NCBI GenBank assembly: GCA_964494505.1
Contig: CAZBRO010000004.1
Coordinates: 62,001 to 126,000, forward strand
DNA length: 64,000 nucleotides
Source: CAIYRG01 sp964494505
GTDB lineage: Bacteria > Pseudomonadota > Alphaproteobacteria > Micropepsales > Micropepsaceae
Reading direction: 5' to 3'
In this document: piece by piece, positions 25,128 to 31,924 of the stretch
How the letters are laid out: every line of letters begins with the position of its first letter
Numbering within the stretch: position 1 is the stretch's first letter
Notes under the pieces: model-generated
Database searches by the model: none
Told to the model about the DNA's origin: nothing
Seen by the model: only the letters and a program-made list of their open reading frames with translations
Translations under genes and position numbers: made by a program

Positions 25128-25552
25128 CACACACCCCCCAGCATATGACGGACAACGAAGACGGTCGCGATGCCTGTCAGCATGAAAACGCCGACCGCGG
25201 CCATGGAGCGCGGCGACAGCCGCGAAATCCCGCAAATGCCATGGCCGGACGTGCAGCCCCCGCCAAGCGCGGTGCCGATCCCGACGAGAAGCCCCGCCGC
25301 GATCAGCGTCGCCGTCCCAACCGTGGGCGCCCCGATGTGATCATCGCCGGTCAGCACCCGCAAACCGACCGGCGCCAGCACCAGCCCCAGAATGAAGGCA
25401 AGCCGCCAGGAGCGATCGTCGGCCGGTTTGGGCGGCAACAGCCCGCCGATAATGCCACTGATCCCGGCGATGCGGCCGGAGAGCGCCATCAGCATCACGG
25501 CCGATAACCCGATCAGAACACCGCCAATGGCGGCAAGAACAAAAGGATTCAT
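25127..25552 (-). CDS. YeeE/YedE half-transporter, first half
   Basis: A 141-residue membrane protein. GVLIGLSAVMLMALSGRIAGISGIIGG and GIGTALGGGCTSGHGICGISRLSPRS, which contains the conserved Cys pair, are the defining motifs of YeeE/YedE sulfur-transport proteins. ATG 25552 fits the family start; an upstream GTG in the same frame adds an unrelated tail. It heads a minus-strand group of two half-transporters, then the MFS carrier, then the NHL protein, and it diverges from a small cysteine-containing protein over 121 bases. Confidence 0.87.
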   Translation of the reverse strand: MNPFVLAAIGGVLIGLSAVMLMALSGRIAGISGIIGGLLPPKPADDRSWRLAFILGLVLAPVGLRVLTGDDHIGAPTVGTATLIAAGLLVGIGTALGGGCTSGHGICGISRLSPRSMAAVGVFMLTGIATVFVVRHMLGGV

Positions 25553-25673
25553 GGTCTCGAAGTCCGTTTCCAGGCAATGCCGGCCCAGCTTCCACACTTC
25601 CTTCGCCCGGGCAAGGCATGGAGGTGAGCCCTCTTCGTGCTAGGTTCGAAGCGTTACCGAAAATGCAGGGACG

Positions 25674-26051
25674 ATGAGTTCGGATACCGATTACGACGCA
25701 GCGCTGTCCCGGTGGTTCTCCGGCAAAACCGAAGCCCCCGACGATTCCGACAGCCTGATGAGCCCGGCCGCCAACAACGCCGCACAGCTCGAGGCGATCG
25801 AACGCGTGCAGGGCTGGGTGCGCGCGCGTTTCAGGCTTCAGCCGGATGCGGCCATTCTGGTTTCGGAGGTCGCGTGCAAGCTTCCCGGCTGTCCGCCGCT
25901 CGAGACCGTGGTCGCGTTCTGGGAGAACGAACAGCGCCATCACTTCAAGCTGTTCAAGCCGGTCGCCGATGTCACCCTCGACAATCTTCCCTTCGCCTGG
26001 ATGAAGGAGACGCTGATCGTTCCGGAAGGCTTTGGCTGCGAATGCTGCTGA
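25674..26051 (+). CDS. small uncharacterised protein with CxxPGCPP and C-terminal CxCC cysteines
   Basis: A 125-residue soluble protein that I do not recognise by name. The first half is acidic and helical. The middle carries VACKLPGCPPLETVVAFWEN, a motif I associate with a family of short proteobacterial proteins of unknown function. It ends in GFGCECC, so five cysteines in all could bind a metal, a cluster or a sulfur species. ATG 25674 is the only reasonable start. It diverges from the YeeE/YedE genes, which suggests a sulfur or redox role, but that is inference only. Confidence 0.65.
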   Translation: MSSDTDYDAALSRWFSGKTEAPDDSDSLMSPAANNAAQLEAIERVQGWVRARFRLQPDAAILVSEVACKLPGCPPLETVVAFWENEQRHHFKLFKPVADVTLDNLPFAWMKETLIVPEGFGCECC

Positions 26052-26335
26052 GGCCCAGCAAGAAACGGGCGCAAACGGAAATTTCCGCTTTCCCGATTGG
26101 AGACAATTTGAATCGAATGCGGAATTCATCCGTGTACGATTTAATATGAGCTAACCAGAAAATCGCAGCTTTTCCCTGCCTCTCGCGGCAGCCGGTTGAA
26201 CGCGCGACCCAGTAATACAACTACCAATGGCGCAAGGCCGCACGTGAATTAGCACCATCCCAATTCTGTGCGACACAAGCGCGTATATCCGTCCGCTGAC
26301 GGATTATATACCACGGCCGTGCGATGCATCGACCC
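26052..26335. other. AT-richer intergenic region with palindromes
   Basis: These 284 bases are less GC-rich than their surroundings and hold no credible gene. A perfect 12-base palindrome, CGGAAATTTCCG, lies at 26076-26087, close to the end of the cysteine protein, and CCGTCCGCTGACGG around 26290 can form a short hairpin before the PEP-CTERM gene. The region probably holds the PEP-CTERM gene promoter, but I cannot assign a box with confidence. Confidence 0.4.
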
Positions 26336-27157
26336 ATGAACAAGAAGCTCCCGACCTTAGCGCGCGCCGCGTTTGCCGCCGCGCTTTTCGCCTGTGCGCC
26401 GTCTTTGGCGCACGCGACCCTGATCCCCGACACCACCCAGAACGTCTCCTATGCGGGGACGTCGCCGATCAATTGGTACGGCGGCGGGACCGCATCGACC
26501 GGCGACGCGGTCGAAGGCGGCAACGATTTCAACACCGACCGTGTCGACATCTCGACCGGTCCGCGCACCTTGATGCTGAGCTTCTACACGCAGTTCGACG
26601 GCGACGATCTGGGCGCCCATTACGCCGATGTGTTCCTGGCGACCGATCCTCTTCATCCCGACAGCTTCAATTACGCCATCGCCTTGGGAGCACAGCTTCC
26701 CTATGGCGGCGTCGGGGCCGGCCTCTACGCGATCACCAACAATTACATGACATCGATCGATCGCTGGAAAAACACCGGCTACATTTATGGCGGCAAGTAC
26801 ATCTCGCCGAACGACGGACTTGCGCACGACGCGCCGACCATCGTGACCGGCGGGTCGGCGCTTCCCGGATGGACGGTGGACGTCTCGCAGAACGCAAGCG
26901 GCGACGCCACCTATCCCTATCGCGTGGACGTGAGGCTGACGGCGCTCACCAACAACATCCTGAACACGGTGTTCACGGCGGCCAATGTCGCGCTGATGTG
27001 GGGAACGGGCGATTGCAACAACGATACGGTCTATGTGGCGCAGACAAACACGCCGAAGCTGGCGGTGCCCGAACCCGCCTCCGGCGCGCTGCTGCTGACG
27101 GCGGTTGCGGCCTTTCTGTGGTCGCGGCGGAAGAAACCGGCGCGTTTCGTTAGCTGA
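26336..27157 (+). CDS. secreted protein with PEP-CTERM-type sorting tail
   Basis: A 273-residue protein. It has a signal peptide (MNKKLPTLARAAFAAALFACAPSLAHA), then a beta-rich body with no family I recognise (FNTDRVDISTGPRTLMLSFY; GGSALPGWTVDVSQNA). The C-terminus VPEPASGALLLTAVAAFLW followed by SRRKKP is a PEP-CTERM tail (PEP motif, hydrophobic helix, Arg/Lys cluster) recognised by exosortase. The body has a pattern like those of proteins anchored at the outside of the cell. ATG 26324 is an alternative start. No exosortase gene is in the window. Confidence 0.8.
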   Translation: MNKKLPTLARAAFAAALFACAPSLAHATLIPDTTQNVSYAGTSPINWYGGGTASTGDAVEGGNDFNTDRVDISTGPRTLMLSFYTQFDGDDLGAHYADVFLATDPLHPDSFNYAIALGAQLPYGGVGAGLYAITNNYMTSIDRWKNTGYIYGGKYISPNDGLAHDAPTIVTGGSALPGWTVDVSQNASGDATYPYRVDVRLTALTNNILNTVFTAANVALMWGTGDCNNDTVYVAQTNTPKLAVPEPASGALLLTAVAAFLWSRRKKPARFVS

Positions 27158-27218
27158 GCTTCGTTCCCTCGCGCCGCAATGCTAAGGTTCCCGCAGCCGC
27201 TCTGAGACTCGCGCGCCC

Positions 27219-28748
27219 ATGGACCGCTTGATCGCCGGACTGAAATCATTTCTGCCGGGCCCGGCAGCCGCAATCCTGTTGCTGCTGTGCACGAACGCCG
27301 TCCCGGCGCCCGCGCAGCCGGCACGCCCGCGCCCCACCGTTGCCGTACTTCCGCTCGACAACGCGTCGGGCGAAGCGGACCAGGAATACCTCGCCGACGG
27401 TTTGACCGACGAGATCGCCTATGCGCTGACCGGCGCACCCGGCGTGGGCGTGGTGGCGCGGTCGTCCGCCTTCCGCTTCAAGGAGGGAAACCGCGACTTG
27501 CGCGCAATCGGGAAAGCGCTGAACGCAACCTATCTGGTGCAAGGCACCGCGCGCCTCGTTGCGGACCGCGTGCGCATAAATGTCTGGCTGGTGGAGGCGG
27601 ACACCGGCGTTCAACTGTGGTCGCAGGATTACTACACCGAGCTTCCGAACATCTTCGACATCGAGGAAGACGCGGCCGAAAACATCGCCGCCGCCCTGAA
27701 GGCGCAAATCCCCGCCGGCACCATGCTGGTGCGCAACCGGACGCAAACCATCGAGGCCTATCAGGATTTCCTCCGCGCCAAGGTCGCGGGCCGCGCGCGC
27801 GGCGCGCAGGCGCTCGCCGATTCAGCGAAGATCCTGGAAACCGTGGTGGCGCGCGAGCCCGATTACGCGCCGGCCGCCGCCATGCTCGCTTATGACGACG
27901 CGCTGATTCCCTTGTTCCAGCAGGCGCTCCGCAGCAACGCGCCCGATCAGGAACGCCAGATCGTGGAGCGCACGATTCCCAAGGCCGACGCGCTCGCGCG
28001 CGCCGCGGTGCAGCACGATCCCAAGGGCGCGGATGGATATGTCGCGCTTGGCTATGCCAATCTGGTTCAGCGCAAGATGATCGCCGCCGAAGACGCGTTC
28101 AAACAAGCGCTCGCGCTCGATCCCAACCAGGCGGACGGACTGCACGGCTACAGCCAGTTTCTCGCCGCGATGGGCAAGATCAAGGAATCGCTCGTCATGC
28201 GCGACCATCTGCAGGCGATCGAGCAGTTCATCGTCAATTACACCGCGGACACCGCCGAAATTGTCTGGTTAGACGGCGACACGGACAAGGCGCTTGCCAT
28301 GCTCCAGCCCTTCCGCCCCGGGCGCACGCTGGAAATGGCGCTGATCCAGGCCTCCGCCGGACGCTACAAGGAATCGGCCGCGTTGATTCGCGAAATGCCG
28401 GCGACGAATTATTTCCCCGGCTTTACCGAGAACGCAGCGAAGGTGCTCGAATCCGCGCCCGTCAAGGCCGCGTCCGAGAGCCTGCCCAAGCTCGGCAGCA
28501 TGAGCTTTGCGTATATGCATGTGGGTGCGCCGGAACGCGTGCTCGAATTCTACGAAGATGAGATCAAGGCCGGTTATTTCCAGCCGATCTCGGCCACCTG
28601 GTTCTGGCATCCGAGCTATGCCGCCGTGCGCAAGACGGAGCGTTTCAAGAAGCTCGCGCGCGATTTGGGGATGGTCGATTATTGGCGCGCGCGCGGCTGG
28701 CCGGCGCAATGCCGGCCGATGGGCGCAGACGATTTCGTGTGTGATTAG
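27219..28748 (+). CDS. TolB/FlgO-like N-terminal domain plus TPR protein, secreted
   Basis: A 509-residue protein. After a hydrophobic signal segment (AAAILLLLCTNAVPAPA) comes the TolB-like or FlgO-like domain typical of CadC/adenylate-cyclase-associated proteins: VAVLPLDNASGEADQEYLADGLTDEI, VARSSAFRFKEG, NATYLVQGTARLVADRVRINVWLVEADTGVQLWSQDY. From about residue 170 helical TPR-like repeats follow (GYVALGYANLVQRKMIAAEDAFKQALALDPNQ is the clearest). Usually this module is fused to a DNA-binding or cyclase domain; here it stands alone and is exported. It ends convergent to the lectin-like pair. Confidence 0.75.
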   Translation: MDRLIAGLKSFLPGPAAAILLLLCTNAVPAPAQPARPRPTVAVLPLDNASGEADQEYLADGLTDEIAYALTGAPGVGVVARSSAFRFKEGNRDLRAIGKALNATYLVQGTARLVADRVRINVWLVEADTGVQLWSQDYYTELPNIFDIEEDAAENIAAALKAQIPAGTMLVRNRTQTIEAYQDFLRAKVAGRARGAQALADSAKILETVVAREPDYAPAAAMLAYDDALIPLFQQALRSNAPDQERQIVERTIPKADALARAAVQHDPKGADGYVALGYANLVQRKMIAAEDAFKQALALDPNQADGLHGYSQFLAAMGKIKESLVMRDHLQAIEQFIVNYTADTAEIVWLDGDTDKALAMLQPFRPGRTLEMALIQASAGRYKESAALIREMPATNYFPGFTENAAKVLESAPVKAASESLPKLGSMSFAYMHVGAPERVLEFYEDEIKAGYFQPISATWFWHPSYAAVRKTERFKKLARDLGMVDYWRARGWPAQCRPMGADDFVCD

Positions 28749-28750
28749 AC

Positions 28751-28812
28751 GCGAATAGCGAACGGCGAATGGTTTCTTCTATTCGCTATTCGCTATTCGC
28801 TATTCGCTATTC
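28751..28812. repeat. heptanucleotide tandem repeat with 12-base inverted arms (hairpin)
   Basis: The heptamer TATTCGC is repeated four times in a row at 28780-28807. Upstream, GCGAATAGCGAA at 28751-28762 is exactly complementary to TTCGCTATTCGC at 28782-28793, so a stable stem with several registers can form. It lies between convergent genes and could act as a bidirectional terminator. The repeat number could vary by slippage. Confidence 0.75.
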
Positions 28813-28822
28813 ACCATTCCCC

Positions 28823-29494
28823 TCAATTGATCGCGAAGCAGTAGAACAGCCCCGCCCCGCCGGTCGCCACAAGGTCCGCCTGGCTGCAGCCGCGGCTCGC
28901 ATGCGCGGAATTCCACGAGGTGTTGCCGCCGCCGCTCCGGTCGGAATGGCCAAGCTGCGCGGTGCCCGTGGTGCTGCTCGTCCAGTTGTTGCAGGTGTGA
29001 TCGGTATTGTCCGTATACGCACGGCCATCGGCCTGCGAGCCGGTCAGCATATCGTGCGTGTTCGGCATGTCGCCGAAGCCGTTGACCACCTGGCCCTTTT
29101 CGGTCAGCGCCGATTGCTTGAACAGATTGCTGCCGCGCTGCGCCTCGATCAGCGTGTCGCCGTGCAGTTCGGACTGGGTGTCGGAAATCGGCTGGCCCTT
29201 GGAATTGTACCAGGGGCCCGTGCCGATGCGGTCGCGCGCGTTGATCGCGGGCTGGCCGGGGCGCGCCTGCGTCGATAAATAGGCGTGCCACGTCTTGTTT
29301 CCGGCGCCCACCGCGGTCGCGAGTTGCTGGCAGTGCGCATCCGCGCCCGCAAGTCCGCCGAGATCGGCGCCCTTTCCCATGCCGACACTGGTGACGAAGA
29401 AGGTCATCGGCCGTTGCTGCGCGGCAAACGCGAAATAGGACCCGGCAAGAACAGGCAGCGCAGATGCGGCAACCAGCAATGTTTTTTTGATCAT
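28823..29494 (-). CDS. secreted lectin-like protein, copy A of a tandem pair
   Basis: A 223-residue exported protein. MIKKTLLVAASALPVLAGSYFAFA is a signal peptide after GAGGAAAG. The mature part reads MTFFVTSVGMGKGADLGGLAGADAHCQQLA, then WHAYLSTQARPGQPAINARDRIGTGPWYN, CNNWTSS and a final cysteine-bearing GLFYCFAIN. The Cys and Trp pattern and the CNNW...C ending suggest a C-type-lectin/endostatin-like fold; this is my reading, not a search result. The neighbour at 29571-30347 is a close paralogue, so the pair arose by local duplication. Likely periplasmic or surface-bound; ligand unknown. Confidence 0.75.
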   Translation of the reverse strand: MIKKTLLVAASALPVLAGSYFAFAAQQRPMTFFVTSVGMGKGADLGGLAGADAHCQQLATAVGAGNKTWHAYLSTQARPGQPAINARDRIGTGPWYNSKGQPISDTQSELHGDTLIEAQRGSNLFKQSALTEKGQVVNGFGDMPNTHDMLTGSQADGRAYTDNTDHTCNNWTSSTTGTAQLGHSDRSGGGNTSWNSAHASRGCSQADLVATGGAGLFYCFAIN

Positions 29495-29512
29495 CTTTTC
29501 TTTCCTCGATAC

Positions 29513-29569
29513 GCGAATGGCGAGCAGCGAATGGCGAATAGCCACTCGCTATCCGCCACTCCCAATTCG
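29513..29569. repeat. degenerate GCGAATGGCGA repeats between the lectin-like genes
   Basis: GCGAATGGCGA, GCGAATGGCGAATAG and inverted CACTCGCTATCCGCCACTC units lie in the 76 bases between the two paralogues. They are of the same family as the TATTCGC/GCGAATA repeat at 28751-28812, so copy A is flanked on both sides by related repeats. They can form a weak hairpin. Confidence 0.5.
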
Positions 29570-29570
29570 C

Positions 29571-30347
29571 CTAATTGACCGCGAAGCAATAATACAGGCC
29601 GACGCCGTGCGTGCGGCGAAGATCGGCTTGGCCGCAGCCCGTCGTGCTGTGCGCGGAATTCCACGATCCGTTGCCGCCGCCGTTGCGGTCGGACATGCCG
29701 ACCTGGACGGCCGCGCCCGTGTTCTGGCGCAGATTCTCGGAATTGCCCTTGGCCTCGCTCGTCCAATTGTTGCAGGTGTGGTCCTGATTGTCGGTGAAGG
29801 CGCGCCCATCGGGCATCGAGCCGGTCAGCGTCTCGTGACGGTTGGAGGCGGGATGGGCGGCCATGTAATCCTCATCCCGGTCGTTCGGGGCCTGAAGATC
29901 GTACAAGCCCGGCACCACCTGTCCCTTTTCGGTCAGATTGGTGACTTTGTTGATGTTGTTGCCCATGCGCGCGAGCTCGATGGTGTCGCCATGGAGATGG
30001 GCCTGATCCTGCGCGATCATATCGCCTTTGAAATTGTACCAGGGGCCGCTGCCGATGCGGTCGCGCGCGTTGATTGCGGGCTGGCCGGGACGCGCCTGTG
30101 TGGAGAGATAGGCATGCCAGGTGTGGTTGCCCACGCCTGCCGCGGTGGCAAGGTCCTGGCAATGCTTGTCTGCCCCCGCGAGCCCGCCGAGATTACCGCC
30201 GTGACCGCCGCCGACGCTGGTGACGAAGAAATTCATCTTGGGATTGGGCTTCGCATTCGGATCGGGCGGCAGCTGGGCGTAGGCGAAAAGGGAGCCGGTC
30301 ATCACGCATATCGCGGAAGCGGCAACCAGCAACGGAGTCCGGGTCAT
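29571..30347 (-). CDS. secreted lectin-like protein, copy B of a tandem pair
   Basis: A 258-residue exported paralogue of the gene at 28823-29494. The signal peptide (MTRTPLLVAASAICVMTGSLFAYA) follows GAGGAGAGA. The mature part keeps NFFVTSVGGGHGGNLGGLAGADKHCQ, WHAYLSTQARPGQPAINARDRIG, DHTCNNWTSE and the end GLYYCFAVN. Compared with copy A it has an insertion of about 30 residues around DLQAPNDRDEDYMAAHPA before the GSMPDGRAFTDN block. Conserved cysteines suggest disulfides and a lectin-like fold. It diverges from the ChaN-like gene over about 110 bases. Confidence 0.75.
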   Translation of the reverse strand: MTRTPLLVAASAICVMTGSLFAYAQLPPDPNAKPNPKMNFFVTSVGGGHGGNLGGLAGADKHCQDLATAAGVGNHTWHAYLSTQARPGQPAINARDRIGSGPWYNFKGDMIAQDQAHLHGDTIELARMGNNINKVTNLTEKGQVVPGLYDLQAPNDRDEDYMAAHPASNRHETLTGSMPDGRAFTDNQDHTCNNWTSEAKGNSENLRQNTGAAVQVGMSDRNGGGNGSWNSAHSTTGCGQADLRRTHGVGLYYCFAVN

Positions 30348-30456
30348 TGTCTCTCTCCTCGTCTCGGCGGGCCGGAACCTAGCAAGGCTCGGGTTCGGCT
30401 TCCAGATGGTCACGCCGGGAAGGGGGGGCTAAAGTGACCGAAAATAGGAGATCACC

Positions 30457-31503
30457 TTGCGCCGATCCTCCCTCCTCGTTTCGCTCAGCCTCTCGCTTCT
30501 TGCATCGGCCGCGGCGATCCGCGACGGACGGGCGGCGGCCGCTTCGCCCTCGCTCCCGGACCTCATGTCGTTTGCCCTGATGCGCACCGATCAGGGCGCG
30601 CCCAAGGCGGTGAGCGTCGAGCAAACGGCCGACGCGCTGAAAGACTATGACGTCATCGTGATGGGCGAATGGCACGATCACACCGGCAATCATCTGGCCG
30701 AGATGGCGCTGCTGCGGGCCCTCTACGCACGCAATCCGCAGCTCACCCTCTCGATGGAGATGTTCGAGCGCGACGTGCAGCCGGTGATGGACGATTATCT
30801 CGGCAACAGGATCGGCGAGGACGCGCTGCGCCGTAAGGGCCGGGCCTGGAGCAACTACGCCGAGAGCTACCGCCCGCTGGTCGAATACGCCAAGGACCAC
30901 GGGCTGCCGGTGATCGCGGCCAATGTGCCCAACAACGTGGTGCGCTGCGTCGGCGTGGAAGGGCCGGGCTTCCTCGCGACCATTCCGCCGGAGAAGCGCG
31001 GCTGGGCGGCGGCCGAATTGCACCTGGATGACGGTCCGTACAAGGATAAATTCATGCGCTTCCTCGCCGAAGACGGCGCCCACGGTCCCGATGAGAACCG
31101 CACGCCCGAGCAGAAGAAGGAGGCGGCCGAAAGGAGCTTCGCCGCACAGGTGACGCGCGACGACACGATGGCGGAATCGATTTACCTGTCGCTGCAGAAG
31201 AATCCGGCGCGCAAGGTCGTCCACATCACGGGCGCTTTCCACGCCGAAGGCGGGCTCGGCACGGTGGAGCGGCTGAAGCTGCGCGCGCCGAACCTCAAAA
31301 TCGCGGTGATCGTGCCGGCCGAAGCCGAGCACCCCGATGCCCCGTCGGTCCAGGCCGACGACGCCAAAGGCAACAATTTCGTCTTCCTGCTGCGCGGCTC
31401 GCCCAAGGAATATGTCAGCGACGCGGAACAGAAAGAGGCGGAAATGCGCATGCAGGCGAATTTCCGCAATTTGAGACCCGCAACGGGCAAGTGCACGCTT
31501 TAG
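30457..31503 (+). CDS. ChaN-family (haem-binding uptake, Tiki-like) lipoprotein/secreted protein
   Basis: A 348-residue protein starting at TTG 30457, seven bases after TAGGAG. The N-terminus is a signal sequence with twin Arg (MRRSSLLVSLSLSLLASAAA). The body matches the ChaN/DUF399 family: YDVIVMGEWHDHTGNHLAEMALLRAL, LSMEMFERDVQPVMDDYL, WSNYAESYRPLVEYAKDHGLPVIAANVP, and a late RKVVHITGAFHAE. Family members bind haem in Campylobacter and share a fold with the TIKI/TraB metalloprotease-like group. An envelope role in haem or metal handling is plausible but unproven here. Confidence 0.8.
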   Translation: MRRSSLLVSLSLSLLASAAAIRDGRAAAASPSLPDLMSFALMRTDQGAPKAVSVEQTADALKDYDVIVMGEWHDHTGNHLAEMALLRALYARNPQLTLSMEMFERDVQPVMDDYLGNRIGEDALRRKGRAWSNYAESYRPLVEYAKDHGLPVIAANVPNNVVRCVGVEGPGFLATIPPEKRGWAAAELHLDDGPYKDKFMRFLAEDGAHGPDENRTPEQKKEAAERSFAAQVTRDDTMAESIYLSLQKNPARKVVHITGAFHAEGGLGTVERLKLRAPNLKIAVIVPAEAEHPDAPSVQADDAKGNNFVFLLRGSPKEYVSDAEQKEAEMRMQANFRNLRPATGKCTL

Positions 31504-31540
31504 CCAATGCATACCGACGCAATAGATACAAAGGTCATCC

Positions 31541-31637
31541 CGGGCGAGCGCGATCGCGCGAGACCCGGGACCCACCGGGACAGCGTCTGGGTGGGTCCCG
31601 GCGCACGCGCTGCTTCCGCAGCGCTGGCCGGGATGAC
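31541..31637. repeat. REP-like palindrome
   Basis: CGGGACCCACC at 31566-31576 and GGTGGGTCCCG at 31590-31600 are perfect 11-base complementary arms. They are embedded in the longer string CATCCCGGGCGAGCGCGATC...GGCCGGGATGACA, whose ends are also complementary. This is the frequent alphaproteobacterial intergenic repeat built on GGGTCCCGG. It lies between the ChaN-like gene and a damaged region. Confidence 0.75.
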
Positions 31638-31658
31638 AACATTTGCTGGGAGGATGGC

Positions 31659-31814
31659 GTGACAAACAAACGAGGCATCGTTTCTTATGCGTGCGTTGCA
31701 GCCGCGGCGGCCGCGTTATCGAGCGCTGTGACTTATGGTGCGATCGGCTTTGCCTCGCCTGCTCTCGCGCAAACCGCACCGGCAGGCACCGTGCCGCTCT
31801 TGCTCTGGCGCTGA
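31659..31814 (+). CDS. 51-residue secretory-signal-like small ORF
   Basis: Starting at GTG 31659, after GGGAGGATG, the frame encodes MTNKRGIVSYACVAAAAAAL, a hydrophobic segment, then GFASPALAQTAPAGTVP, a credible signal peptide with an AxA cleavage site, and stops at 31814 soon after. It looks like the first exported segment of a larger protein whose body has been lost: the following bases shift into a DUF2585-like tail in another frame. It may be a real small protein, but a gene remnant is more likely. Confidence 0.4.
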   Translation: MTNKRGIVSYACVAAAAAALSSAVTYGAIGFASPALAQTAPAGTVPLLLWR

Positions 31815-31924
31815 CGATGGAGGCGGCCGTCGCCTATTTCATTCGCGACAACCTCACCCTGAACGTGCTCAATCTGCTGTACCCGATGGACTTCGTTCAC
31901 CGCTGGCAAAGCGGTGGCGCATAG
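31793..31924 (+). pseudogene. C-terminal remnant of a DUF2585 (UPF0314) membrane protein
   Basis: The frame ending at TAG 31922-31924 reads LALALTMEAAVAYFIRDNLT followed by LNVLNLLYPMDFVHRWQSGG. This matches the conserved last transmembrane segment and tail of DUF2585/UPF0314 proteins (RDNLTLNVLMLxxPxxxxxxWQ). The normal protein is about 180-200 residues; only about 43 are present. Upstream sequence in this frame is not family-like and instead overlaps the signal-peptide ORF, so a deletion fused two genes near 31790. An ATG at 31817 could still give a 35-residue peptide. Confidence 0.6.
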
